This document shows, piece by piece, positions 26,781 to 36,740 of a stretch of DNA of 64,000 bases (its first letter is position 1; each line of letters begins with the position of its first letter). The stretch is from positions 682,001 to 746,000 of the forward strand of contig NZ_MDJS01000001.1 of assembly GCF_001705515.1 (NCBI RefSeq), given 5' to 3'. The position numbers were made by a program, and so were the translations under genes. A model generated the notes under the pieces. That model was given only the letters and a program-made list of their open reading frames with translations. It was not told where the DNA came from and did not search any database. This DNA is from Mucilaginibacter sp. PPCGB 2223. GTDB taxonomy: Bacteria > Bacteroidota > Bacteroidia > Sphingobacteriales > Sphingobacteriaceae.

Positions 26781-28097
26781 TTATTTACGGTTAACTTTTA
26801 GTACCAGTTTACCACTTTCAAAAACGACCAGCGAATTCGCATCAGGGAATTCCAGCAGCACATCGTAACCATCCAAAAAGAACTTATTGTTTGACTCAGG
26901 ATATACGACAGCGGTTGGTAGCCCGTCGCCGGATACCTTTAGCGCGTTACCTTCTTTTTCAATCTTCAACAGTTTGCCGTTACTTTGTTTATAAGTGCCA
27001 GTATAGCTTTGGAGTAACTGGTCGGCTATCGCAATCCTCATATGGTTGCCGGCGCCTTTATTCATGCTGGCTAGTACCTGCGCCCCGTAAGGAAGCATAC
27101 GTTTGATAATGCGGTCGCAAATGAAACCGCCATTGTCTCCATTAGTCATCACCACAATACCACTTTTTGATTTCGGCAGGAACACAGCCATTGTCCGCAC
27201 ACCGATATCCGACCCACCATGCTGCAGAGCGTAACCGCCATCTGGCAGATTATCCACTAGCCCCCAACCCAGGCCGGAGGCATTGCCGGGTTTGGTCCTT
27301 CTCTGCGGTTTGACCATTTCGGCATAAACCGCGCCGCCTTCGTTAGCCAGTTCCATGGCATAGGTCCCCAGGCGGCAATAGTCCGCAATGGTCGTGATCA
27401 GGTCGTCGGCAGCACTTACCGAGGTTTGGATCGAAGTGGTATAACGTTTTCCCTGCCCATCGTGCCACATGGCGAAACGCGCGGTATCCAGGTTTTCGCT
27501 CCAGTAATAAGTATCTTTCATGCCCAAAGGCTTAAACAGCAGCGAATCCATCAGCACCGCCAGGGATTTATGGAACTTTGCCTCCAGTGCACGGCGCAAA
27601 TATTCAAAGCCTTCACCCGAATAACCAGATGCGGTACCCGGCTCAAAATTGAATTTAAGTTTGGTACCTCCATTATCTAAGCGCCAGTTAGGAAAACCGC
27701 TTTGATGACTCAATACCAGGCGGGTGGTTAGTTTCATTAAATAAGGGTCTCCCGATATATCCGGGTCTATCCAGTAATGTGCCAATGGCTCATCCAAATC
27801 CCATTTACCCATTTCAACCAACTTCAGGGTAAGCATGGCGGTAACCGGCTTGGTTTGTGAAGCAATATTGAACAAAGTATTGTTTGGCGCGGGATGACCT
27901 TGTTGTAAATTGCCAAAGTTTTTGACCCACTTGACTCTACCATTTTCGACCAGGCCGACTCCGACACAGGGCACATGGTACTCGCTCATCCAGGCCGGGA
28001 TGTCTTTTAATAAGGTGGCCTGAAGCGTGTCGGTTTGGGCAAAAGCTGAATTAACCAACGTTAATAATACAATAAAGGAAGTGATTAAAGTTTTCAT
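26781..28097 (-). CDS. Secreted serine hydrolase (class C beta-lactamase fold)
   Basis: The 438-residue protein has a signal peptide (MKTLITSFIVLLTLVNSAFA) and a beta-lactamase/D-peptidase fold with the nucleophile motif SQTK, a tyrosine motif YSGEG and the third motif HGG (LQHGGSDIG). A C-terminal beta domain of about 90 residues follows, as in esterase EstB or D-aminopeptidase relatives. The ATG at 28097 is used. It is transcribed divergently from the LytS kinase and shares a LytTR operator region with it. Confidence 0.88.
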   Translation of the reverse strand: MKTLITSFIVLLTLVNSAFAQTDTLQATLLKDIPAWMSEYHVPCVGVGLVENGRVKWVKNFGNLQQGHPAPNNTLFNIASQTKPVTAMLTLKLVEMGKWDLDEPLAHYWIDPDISGDPYLMKLTTRLVLSHQSGFPNWRLDNGGTKLKFNFEPGTASGYSGEGFEYLRRALEAKFHKSLAVLMDSLLFKPLGMKDTYYWSENLDTARFAMWHDGQGKRYTTSIQTSVSAADDLITTIADYCRLGTYAMELANEGGAVYAEMVKPQRRTKPGNASGLGWGLVDNLPDGGYALQHGGSDIGVRTMAVFLPKSKSGIVVMTNGDNGGFICDRIIKRMLPYGAQVLASMNKGAGNHMRIAIADQLLQSYTGTYKQSNGKLLKIEKEGNALKVSGDGLPTAVVYPESNNKFFLDGYDVLLEFPDANSLVVFESGKLVLKVNRK

Positions 28098-28153
28098 GTT
28101 TTTTTGATTTACCCAAAAGTACCCCTGCTCAAACACCTCAAAAAATATAAGTG

Positions 28154-28229
28154 CTGAACATCAGCAGCCTGATGATGAACGTATTGGCAGGGGTGACGAA
28201 ACGTTCATCATCAAAAAGGATACGTTTAT
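28154..28229. promoter_or_regulatory. Symmetric LytTR operator array
   Basis: Two 9-bp sites fit the LytTR consensus [TA][AC][CA]GTTN[AG][TG] on the plus strand: AACGTTCAT (28200-28208) and TACGTTTAT (28221-28229), 21 bp apart. On the minus strand TACGTTCAT (28183-28175) fits fully, and a degenerate GATGTTCAG (28162-28154) lies again 21 bp away. The two pairs therefore point outward, one towards the kinase/regulator operon and one towards the serine hydrolase operon. The central 13-bp arms 28170-28182 and 28201-28213 form a perfect inverted repeat. Confidence 0.7.
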
Positions 28230-28230
28230 C

Positions 28231-28243
28231 ACCAAAATTTGGT
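28231..28243. other. 13-bp palindrome upstream of LytS gene
   Basis: ACCAAAATTTGGT is a perfect odd palindrome directly downstream of the last LytTR half-site. It may be part of the promoter, since TTTGG lies here and TATGTTTT at 28257-28264 resembles a -7 box. No regulator can be named. Confidence 0.4.
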
Positions 28244-28273
28244 TTAGGCTATTGCTTATGTTTTCTTTGGATA

Positions 28274-29293
28274 ATGAAACAATTTGACTGGACACGATTA
28301 TTTACCTGGCCTTATAAGGTTTACACCCAATTAGCGTTCTGGGTCATTGTTTTCATCCTCTATATTGTACTGAAAGAATATCCTAACCGGATGACGGGTG
28401 CAACACTGATTTGTCTGGTTTTGCAGGAAACATTGGAACTGGCGATACCTTCTTACGCACAAAATTTTTTAGTACTTCCTTTTTTCAGACGCGGTAAGTG
28501 GCTGTTGGGTATTACGCTGTATTTGGTGCAGGTAACATCGCTCATATATGTCCTGCCTTATATACTCAACGGCGTGGGCCTGCTTTTTGCTATCCGAGAC
28601 CATGTAGACTGGCGCAATGAACATATCACCTTCAGTATGTTCGCTTTTACCGTGATTGCCTCGTTCTTCAAAATCGGCATGGACCAACTTATCCGCGACA
28701 AACAACGAAAAGACGATGAGTTGCGGCACTTGAAAGCCCAGCTTAACCCACATTTTTTGTTCAATACCTTAAATAATTTGTATGGCCTATCGGTAGCTGA
28801 ATCAAAAAAACTCCCGGATCTGATGCTGAAATTATCTGAATTGCTGCGTTACTCGCTGTATGATACCAATCAGAACTATGTGGCAGTGCAAAAGGAACTG
28901 GATTACATTATAAATTACGTGGAATTGGAAAGGATACGCCTGAGCGAAAAGACTGATATTGCGCTGGACATTACCGGCGATTATACAGATCAGTATATTG
29001 CACCACTATTGCTGATCATTTTTATTGAGAACAGCTTCAAACATTTTTCAGCGGCACAAGGTCAGCGGGCCTTCGTATATATCACTTTTAACATCAGTGG
29101 TAATCGTTTACACCTCCATGTTCAAAATTCAACTGACCCGGATTACATCCCCGTTCAAAATAAATCCAAAGGCGGGCTGGGGTTGCATAATGTTAAACAA
29201 CGTTTAGATTTGATATATCCGCAACAATATATTCTGAAAACAGTAAAAGAGAATACTCATTACGAAGTGAACCTTGAAATAGATCTAACCTAA
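28274..29293 (+). CDS. LytS/YehU-type sensor histidine kinase
   Basis: The 339-residue protein begins at MKQFDWTRLFTWPYK. Four membrane helices (about 14-120) are followed by a His_kinase domain with LKAQLNPHFLFNTLNNLYG, an N-box (IIFIENSFKH) and a G-box (KGGLGLHNVKQRL). A longer frame back to a GTG at 28151 exists, but it would run through the LytTR operator sites, so the ATG at 28274 is preferred. The regulator gene starts directly after its stop. Confidence 0.9.
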   Translation: MKQFDWTRLFTWPYKVYTQLAFWVIVFILYIVLKEYPNRMTGATLICLVLQETLELAIPSYAQNFLVLPFFRRGKWLLGITLYLVQVTSLIYVLPYILNGVGLLFAIRDHVDWRNEHITFSMFAFTVIASFFKIGMDQLIRDKQRKDDELRHLKAQLNPHFLFNTLNNLYGLSVAESKKLPDLMLKLSELLRYSLYDTNQNYVAVQKELDYIINYVELERIRLSEKTDIALDITGDYTDQYIAPLLLIIFIENSFKHFSAAQGQRAFVYITFNISGNRLHLHVQNSTDPDYIPVQNKSKGGLGLHNVKQRLDLIYPQQYILKTVKENTHYEVNLEIDLT

Positions 29294-29992
29294 ATGAACA
29301 TCAATTGCATTATTGTTGACGACGAACCCATTGCCCGTGACATACTCAAAACTTATACTGAGCAGATACCCTATTTAAAACTGATTGCCTGCTGTGAAGA
29401 TGCTTTTGAAGCCATGCAAGTCCTGAATAGGAAAGAGGTTGATCTGATCATTCTCGATATCAATATGCCACGCCTGACAGGCTTCGAAATGCTGCGCTCC
29501 CTGAAGAATTATCCGGCTGTGATCATTACTTCGGCGTATCCGGAATACGCAATAGAAGGCTTTGAGCTTTCGGTAACAGACTACCTGTTGAAACCATTTT
29601 CCTTCCCGCGCTTTGTACAGGCCACTGAAAAGGTAATGAACAGGAACCAAGATTCAGCTGCGACTGATAAAATGGTCTATGATGAAGGTTTCCTGATGGT
29701 CAAATCTGATAAAAAACTAACTAAGATATTTCTGGAAGAAATTGAATATGTGGAAGCTTATGGCAATTATATCTTTATCTACCGGAACAATGGCGACCGG
29801 GTTATGTCTAAGCAAACGCTTATACAGTTTGAAGAACAATTGCCCGCAAATAAATTTATACGGATACATAAATCCTATTTATTATCGCTAAAAGCGGTTA
29901 AATATTTGGAAGGTAACGAAGTAGCCCTGGCTAACAGAAAATTGCCCGTAGGGAAAGTTTATCGCGAAAACCTGATGAAGAGTTTACGTTAA
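29294..29992 (+). CDS. LytTR-family response regulator
   Basis: The 232-residue protein has an N-terminal receiver domain (acidic pocket DDE near 9-11, phospho-acceptor Asp55 in LDINMP, conserved Lys in LLKPFSF) and a C-terminal LytTR DNA-binding domain (IEYVEAYGNYIFIY, FIRIHKSYLLSL). It is cotranscribed with the kinase before it. The LytTR-consensus half-sites at 28154-28229 are its likely targets, which predicts autoregulation plus control of the two secreted hydrolases. Confidence 0.92.
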   Translation: MNINCIIVDDEPIARDILKTYTEQIPYLKLIACCEDAFEAMQVLNRKEVDLIILDINMPRLTGFEMLRSLKNYPAVIITSAYPEYAIEGFELSVTDYLLKPFSFPRFVQATEKVMNRNQDSAATDKMVYDEGFLMVKSDKKLTKIFLEEIEYVEAYGNYIFIYRNNGDRVMSKQTLIQFEEQLPANKFIRIHKSYLLSLKAVKYLEGNEVALANRKLPVGKVYRENLMKSLR

Positions 29993-30048
29993 TTTTAGCT
30001 GTTACGATTTATTTTTTAACGCGACGATTTTCTTTACATCCTCAATAA

Positions 30049-30080
30049 AAGAGTTCGACATTTGTACCAGCGGGGTCACT
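30049..30080 (+). other. tRNA 3'-end-like remnant
   Basis: AGAGTTCGA (30050-30058) and CGGGGTCAC (30071-30079) are both identical to the T-loop and 3' acceptor of the tRNA-Lys at 25417-25489, but they are separated by 12 instead of 7 bases. No tRNA body precedes them. A terminator follows. It could be a decayed attachment-site copy or chance. Confidence 0.35.
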
Positions 30081-30091
30081 GAAAAAAGCAG

Positions 30092-30123
30092 AAAGCCTTT
30101 AGCGAAAGTTAAGGGCTTTTTTT
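30092..30123 (+). terminator. Rho-independent terminator
   Basis: AAAGCCTTTA (30092-30101) pairs with TAAGGGCTTT (30110-30119), with one T-G pair, and is followed by a T tract. It could serve the LytTR operon, which ends about 100 bp upstream. The rest of the 270-bp gap (29993-30262) holds the tRNA-like remnant and no gene. Confidence 0.8.
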
Positions 30124-30262
30124 ATGAAGCTTTAAGATTAAAGGTTTAAGCCGTCGTCGCGGAAATGTTGAGTACCGTTAGAAAATTGACGTAATCCAAC
30201 AACCTGTGGTTTAGTTCAGATGATGTGAAAAAATCTAACTTTGATACTCAAATACATTTATT

Positions 30263-30613
30263 ATGGATAACACCCGCGTATATAAAATGTCGTTCGCAAG
30301 CGTTTACCCGCATTATATCAATAAAGCGGAGAAAAAGGGCCGCACAAAAGCCGAAGTAGATGAGATCATTTTTTGGTTAACGGGATATGATGAGCAGGCA
30401 CTGCAAAATATCATCGGCAATAAAACCGATTTTGAAACTTTCTTTGCCCGGGCGCCGCAATTAAACCCGAATGTTTCTAAAATTACCGGCGTGATCTGCG
30501 GTTACCGTGTCGAGGAAATTGAAGATAAAATAATGCAAAAAGTACGCTACCTGGATAAACTGATTGATGAGTTGGCAAAAGGCAAGGCGATGGATAAAAT
30601 TTTACGGAAGTAA
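30263..30613 (+). CDS. DUF2200 family protein
   Basis: The 116-residue helical protein matches the DUF2200 pattern ([23 protein letters not shown] at the start, [12 protein letters not shown], and [23 protein letters not shown]). The function is unknown; no signal peptide or membrane helix is seen. Confidence 0.82.
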   Translation: MDNTRVYKMSFASVYPHYINKAEKKGRTKAEVDEIIFWLTGYDEQALQNIIGNKTDFETFFARAPQLNPNVSKITGVICGYRVEEIEDKIMQKVRYLDKLIDELAKGKAMDKILRK

Positions 30614-30677
30614 GTCACAGTTTAATTTAGTAACTAAATTTTCTGCTATTTTTATCTCTGCTAAACCAATCACATCC

Positions 30678-31514
30678 GTGGCAAAATACCTTATCGCTTT
30701 AGCCTTATTCTATAGTTTATCTTACGCCTCCCAAGCCCAAACCATTAACAGCGCCGAGGTGTTATCGCGTAAGCAGGTGCCTATACTATGCTATCACCAG
30801 ATACGCGACTGGCGTAAAAGTGATAAAAAGGTGGATAAGGATTACATCATCCCGCCGGCGACTTTTAAGGCGCATATCAAGATGCTGGCCGATAGCGGTT
30901 ATCATACCATTTTGCCCGATCAGCTATTTGATTATCTCACCAAAGGCACGCCGCTGCCTGCCAAACCTGTTATGCTCACGTTTGACGATACCGATGGCGA
31001 CCAGTTCACGGTAGCACGCTCCGAACTGATGAAATATGGGTTTAAAGGTGTATATTTTATCGTATTCACCAATATCAATAAAAACAAATATTACATGACG
31101 CGTGCCCAGATCAGGCAATTATCCGACGAAGGGAACGTGATAGCCTGCCATACGCAGGACCATACCAACTTTAAAAAGTATACCGACAAGGATTGGGAAC
31201 CGCAGATCGGCACCCCCACCAAAAAACTCGAAAGACTAACCGGCAAGCCTGTTAATTATTTTGCGTTCCCTTTCGGCGAATGGAGTTCGGCCGGGTTGCC
31301 TAAACTGCGTAGCTATGGTTTTAAAGCAGCTTTTCAGCTGAGTTTACCACGCGATCATAACGATCCTTTAATGACCATCCGGCGTATTTTAAGTTGCGGG
31401 TACTGGACCGCCGAAACACTCGACTATAACATTAAACACGATTTCGGCCGGGCACAGCTCAGATTGGTATCCAACGCGAAAGCCAAACCGGAACCCGCCC
31501 CAGTTGTTAAATAA
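30678..31514 (+). CDS. Secreted polysaccharide deacetylase (NodB homology)
   Basis: The protein has about 278 residues. The start is uncertain: a GTG at 30678 begins a good signal peptide (AKYLIALALFYSLSYASQAQT), whereas the frame is open further upstream into the DUF2200 gene without a plausible ATG. NodB motifs are present: the general-base TFDDTD, the metal-binding HTQDH and a later FPFGEWS. It may deacetylate peptidoglycan or another polysaccharide in the envelope. Confidence 0.82.
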   Translation: MAKYLIALALFYSLSYASQAQTINSAEVLSRKQVPILCYHQIRDWRKSDKKVDKDYIIPPATFKAHIKMLADSGYHTILPDQLFDYLTKGTPLPAKPVMLTFDDTDGDQFTVARSELMKYGFKGVYFIVFTNINKNKYYMTRAQIRQLSDEGNVIACHTQDHTNFKKYTDKDWEPQIGTPTKKLERLTGKPVNYFAFPFGEWSSAGLPKLRSYGFKAAFQLSLPRDHNDPLMTIRRILSCGYWTAETLDYNIKHDFGRAQLRLVSNAKAKPEPAPVVK

Positions 31515-31523
31515 CAGGCAATT

Positions 31524-31560
31524 GTAAAAGCCCCTCGTTTGCGGGCGAAGGAGCTTTTAC
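31524..31560. terminator. Bidirectional terminator hairpin
   Basis: GTAAAAGC (31524-31531) plus CCT pairs with AGG plus GCTTTTAC (31553-31560). The T and A flanks serve both convergent genes. Confidence 0.85.
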
Positions 31561-31571
31561 TTTAAGTCGGG

Positions 31572-31991
31572 TTACTTTCCTGATATCTCCTTCAGGATAT
31601 CCGCAAAATTACTTTGTCCCCAGTGTTCGGCGTATTGCCCGTCTTTCAGCCGGATAATGTCGATTACCCTGATCTCAACCTTTTTGTTTGTCGGCGCAAT
31701 GCCGAATATTTCGCCGCTATGCGTGGCGCGGATGGTTTTGCGGGTGGTTACCAGGTCGCGCTCGGCTATTTGTTCGTGTATCTCCACTTTCAAATCCGGG
31801 AAAGCCCTGCGCAATACCTCGTTTAAAAAATAATAAAAGCTTTCGGCGCCGTTTGGCGCACCTGCAGGCGCCGCATGGTTGATCACGTCGTCCGCCAATA
31901 ATTCTGTAAAAGATGCGGGAAGGCCTTGTTCGATGCATTCGGCATTAAAACGGCCTACGATGGCTTTGTTTTGTTCGGTTGGATAATTCAT
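31572..31991 (-). CDS. SnoaL-like ester cyclase family protein
   Basis: The 139-residue protein has the NTF2-like fold of SnoaL-type cyclases: a start helix NKAIVGRFNAECIEQG, then LLADDVINHAAP, and the C-terminal segment IDIIRLKDGQYAEHWGQSN. The substrate is unknown. It lies downstream of the AraC regulator on the same strand and could be its target. Confidence 0.82.
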   Translation of the reverse strand: MNYPTEQNKAIVGRFNAECIEQGLPASFTELLADDVINHAAPAGAPNGAESFYYFLNEVLRRAFPDLKVEIHEQIAERDLVTTRKTIRATHSGEIFGIAPTNKKVEIRVIDIIRLKDGQYAEHWGQSNFADILKEISGK

Positions 31992-32076
31992 TTCTTTTGC
32001 TTTTGTTCACAACAAACATCGGCAGCAGTAAGCAAACCGGGTTAAGGCCGGACATCCAAAAACTATGGGTAAACGG

Positions 32077-32943
32077 TCAAACAGCCTCAGCGTAATCTTT
32101 AGGCGTTACGCCGAAATGCTGCTTAAACGATTGTGAGAAGCTCGAATGATTTTCGTAGCCCACTTTGTGGTAAACCTCGCCGGGGCGCTCGCCGTTTTTC
32201 AGGATCAGTTCGCCCGCCAGCTCCATGCGTTTTTGCAGTAGCCATTTGCCGGGCGGCAGGCCATAGATATTGATAAAGCGCCGCTTAAACGTCGAGAGGC
32301 TTAAATTACAGATAAAGGCCAGTTCCCCGAGGCTGATATTTGATGTGAGATTGAGCTCGACTGTTTTTTTGATCTCCATGTCTTCGAGGTCTTTATTTTT
32401 CGAGAGCGGGAACGATAAAACTTTATCGGGACAGGTTTCGAGCAAGTGCAGCATTAACTCTTCAAATTTCAGCAACTGCATTGCACGCGAAACCGTTTGC
32501 CGGGATTTTAAAAGCAGTTTAAGCGAGTTAATAAAATGAAGCACCACATCGTCCTTTTTTAATGCGATATAGGGCTCCGGGCTAATTTTTTTATTTTGTT
32601 TGATATCGGCTATCCTGTCCTGGTATTTAAGATGAAAATCGCCTAAGGTTTTGTTGGAGAAAAATATCAGCACGCTTTCAAACGGCATATTATCGTGCAC
32701 ATCCATGGTAACGATACAATTACCAGCCGACAGGAAATGAAACTCACCTTCGCGGATGTTTACCGTTTTGTTTGCAAAATGCATGGTTTTGGTGCCACTG
32801 ATGACCAGGCTGATGGCATTGGTATGCAATATGCTTTTTCCTTTAAACGAACCGGCAGGGGCGCGGTAATGATGAATGAATATATCATCATGGCAATTGG
32901 CTTTCCCGGCAACGATATCCTGGGGTAAATTAAAAATATGCAT
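32077..32943 (-). CDS. AraC-family transcriptional regulator
   Basis: The 288-residue protein has an N-terminal cupin-like sensing domain (about 1-160) and a C-terminal AraC DNA-binding domain (about 190-288) with SLSTFKRRFINIYG and the second helix-turn-helix GYENHSSFSQSFKQHFGVTP. It is divergent from the beta-lactamase gene, with 100 bp between the starts, and upstream of the SnoaL-like gene. Either could be regulated. Confidence 0.88.
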   Translation of the reverse strand: MHIFNLPQDIVAGKANCHDDIFIHHYRAPAGSFKGKSILHTNAISLVISGTKTMHFANKTVNIREGEFHFLSAGNCIVTMDVHDNMPFESVLIFFSNKTLGDFHLKYQDRIADIKQNKKISPEPYIALKKDDVVLHFINSLKLLLKSRQTVSRAMQLLKFEELMLHLLETCPDKVLSFPLSKNKDLEDMEIKKTVELNLTSNISLGELAFICNLSLSTFKRRFINIYGLPPGKWLLQKRMELAGELILKNGERPGEVYHKVGYENHSSFSQSFKQHFGVTPKDYAEAV

Positions 32944-33043
32944 AGGTAAACGGCTTAAAATTGTACAGGCAGCGCAACAAATATCGGGTTTTGGTGCTTT
33001 GTACCTATCATTTAAATATCAAAAAAACCATACCTTAGGCTAC

Positions 33044-33934
33044 ATGCTTTTACCAATGTTATTCATCAGAAGATCATTTCAAATAACCCTGCTTATCAGT
33101 TGTTTATCTTTGTTCAGTTTAAGCGCAGATGCACAAAAAAGCCAGCTGCCCGTGCAGGAGATATGGCAGCGCGATTACCAGCCTTTCCGCATCGCAGGTA
33201 ACCTGTATTATGTTGGCACTTATGATCTGGCCTGCTATCTGATAATTACACCTCAGGGACATATCCTGATTAACACCGGGCTGGAGGATTCGGCGCCGAT
33301 GATCAAAAAACATGTGGAAGCCTTAGGTTTTAAATTTACCGACATCAAAATACTGCTGATGACCCATGCGCATTACGACCACGCCGGGGCTATGGCCGCA
33401 ATTAAAAAAATGACAGGTGCAAAATTGATGGTAGAAGAAGGTGATGCGCCTGTAATGGCCGATGGTGGCAACTCCGATTTTATATTCGGCGGTAGAGGTG
33501 CCTTGTTCGAATCGGTAAAAGCTGATAAAGTATTGCACAACAAGGAGAGCATAAAGTTAGGCGATGCACAGATTACAGTGTTGCACCATCCAGGCCACAC
33601 CAAAGGTGCCTGTAGTTTTTTGTTTGATGTGAAGGATGATAAACGCTCGTACCGGGTTTTGATAGCCAATATGCCGACTGTTTTAAGCGAAACCAAACTT
33701 GCCGGGATGCCCGCTTATCCAAATGTGGGTAAGGATTATGCGCATACTTTAACGGCAATGAAAGATATCAAGTTCGATATATGGCTCGCCTCGCATGCCA
33801 GTCAATTCGATCTGCACAAAAAGCGTAAAGACGGTGATGCTTATAACCCCGAAACATTTTTTGATCAGAAAGGATATGATGCGGAGTTGGCCGATCTGCA
33901 AAAAGCTTATGAGAAGCGGTTGGCTGAAAAATAA
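33044..33934 (+). CDS. Subclass B3 metallo-beta-lactamase
   Basis: The 296-residue exported protein has a signal peptide (cleavage near ADAQK, about 31) and the HxHxDH zinc motif THAHYDHAG (His108, His110, Asp112, His113). His185 (HPGHTKG) and a distal His251 (ASHASQFDLH) complete the set. The triad of ligands with that distal histidine is the B3 pattern, and the sequence style resembles the environmental B3 enzymes known from Pedobacter (PEDO type). An in-frame ATG at 33056 is an alternative start. Beta-lactam hydrolysis is likely but untested. Confidence 0.88.
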   Translation: MLLPMLFIRRSFQITLLISCLSLFSLSADAQKSQLPVQEIWQRDYQPFRIAGNLYYVGTYDLACYLIITPQGHILINTGLEDSAPMIKKHVEALGFKFTDIKILLMTHAHYDHAGAMAAIKKMTGAKLMVEEGDAPVMADGGNSDFIFGGRGALFESVKADKVLHNKESIKLGDAQITVLHHPGHTKGACSFLFDVKDDKRSYRVLIANMPTVLSETKLAGMPAYPNVGKDYAHTLTAMKDIKFDIWLASHASQFDLHKKRKDGDAYNPETFFDQKGYDAELADLQKAYEKRLAEK

Positions 33935-33935
33935 A

Positions 33936-33962
33936 AAAGGGCTCCCGGTTAGAGGGCCCTTT
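33936..33962. terminator. Bidirectional terminator hairpin
   Basis: AAAGGGC (33936-33942) pairs with GCCCTTT (33956-33962) between the convergent beta-lactamase and ABC-F genes. A and T runs flank it. Confidence 0.8.
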
Positions 33963-33983
33963 CTGTTTAAACGGTGTATATTA

Positions 33984-35642
<1,659 letters not shown>

Positions 35643-35700
35643 TTAAAGTAAGGCATTGTTATCAGGAAGTTAAGCCATAACTTTAAGGTGCTATCTCATT

Positions 35701-36291
35701 ATGGCAGATCAAATCACTAAAATTAACCGCGACGGGCTTTTAAAGCAGATTGCGGGTACCATCGGCAAAACCAAAGTGCTTGCGCTTACCGCGATATTGC
35801 ACGAGCTGAAATTCAGCCTCCGCGATCTGATGAATATTACCTTTTACCACGAAAAAGAAGTAGCTTTCCGGGCATCGTGGATAATGGAGAATTTACTACT
35901 GATTGATACCCTGGGTTTTTTGGATGATGTGGAACACCTTGCAGAACAATTCCTTAAAGTTAAGAACAGGAGTTGCCAACGGCATTACCTCAAAGCGTTA
36001 ATTCACCTGACCGAGCCGAAAGCTGATCCGATCATTAAAGACAAGATGGCTGAAATTGATTTGGAGCCGGCCGCCGAGCATTGTTTCGATTTGCTGATCG
36101 ACACCAGATCGCCCATCGCGATTAAGGTTTTTGCCAGCCAGTTATTATTTAATCTGCGTAAACGTTACGATTGGATAGGCGAAATGCTGGCCGAGCAACT
36201 GCATATCATGATGAATGTTGCCGGCGGACCAGCGATTAACTCACGTGCAAAAACTCTTCTGACCCAGCTCGCGAAGGATCGCATCAAATAG
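35701..36291 (+). CDS. Helical repeat protein, unknown function
   Basis: The 196-residue all-helical protein (AFRASWIMENLLLIDTLGFL, RHYLKALIHLTEP, AIKVFASQLLFNLRKRY) reads like HEAT/ARM repeats. No signal peptide or catalytic motif is visible. It is divergent from the ABC-F gene with an 88-bp gap. Confidence 0.7.
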   Translation: MADQITKINRDGLLKQIAGTIGKTKVLALTAILHELKFSLRDLMNITFYHEKEVAFRASWIMENLLLIDTLGFLDDVEHLAEQFLKVKNRSCQRHYLKALIHLTEPKADPIIKDKMAEIDLEPAAEHCFDLLIDTRSPIAIKVFASQLLFNLRKRYDWIGEMLAEQLHIMMNVAGGPAINSRAKTLLTQLAKDRIK

Positions 36292-36513
36292 CTATTGCTT
36301 TTTATACTCAAAAGATAGCGCGCCTGACGGGCAATTTTGCACCGTGCGGACGATATCTTCGGTAGTGCCGTTCTCCATGATTACCCAGGGTTTCCGCCTT
36401 GGATCGAACACTTTATGCAAGCCGCGGGCACAATTGCCGCTGTGGATACACTTTTCGGGTTGCCAGAACACGGTGATATCGTCGTTGCTGTACTTTTTGT
36501 CTAACAGGCTCAT
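36292..36513 (-). CDS. YjdI-like mono-[4Fe-4S] protein
   Basis: The 73-residue protein contains CIHSGNCARGLHKVFD and, about 35 residues later, QNCPSGALSFEYKK. This is the cysteine pattern of the small ferredoxin-like family containing YjdI. The start MSLLDKKYSNDD at 36513 is used because the open frame upstream lies in repeat DNA. It abuts the stop of the HEAT-like gene on the other strand. Confidence 0.8.
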   Translation of the reverse strand: MSLLDKKYSNDDITVFWQPEKCIHSGNCARGLHKVFDPRRKPWVIMENGTTEDIVRTVQNCPSGALSFEYKKQ

Positions 36514-36578
36514 AAAGCGAATATAGAGTTTTAGTCTGATCTTTTCCAATAATGAATGCCGACAACCGATACTGGAAA

Positions 36579-36686
36579 AACTCCTTCCTTGGGGAAGGGT
36601 GCGAATGACTGCGAAGTGGCGGGAAGGGGTTATTCTGCAGTGGACATGTGCAACAAACCCCTCCCTACACCCTCCCATAGGGAGTT
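36579..36686. repeat. Nested inverted-repeat element, about 108 bp
   Basis: Outer arms AACTCC...GGGAAGGGTG (36579-36601) and CACCCTCCC...GGAGTT (36668-36686) pair imperfectly. Inner arms GGGAAGGGGTT (36621-36631) and AACCCCTCCC (36656-36665) pair almost perfectly. The element sits in a 227-bp gap (36514-36740) that has no gene and resembles a dispersed intergenic repeat. Confidence 0.65.
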
Positions 36687-36740
36687 ATCGCACAATACCA
36701 TCGCTTTTGACAAAACAAACCTGCCGATGGCAAACCCAAC

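Noticed and set aside
28151..28273. N-terminal extension of the LytS kinase to a GTG at 28151
   Set aside because: It would encode the operator sites with no membrane or domain content; the ATG at 28274 gives a family-typical start.
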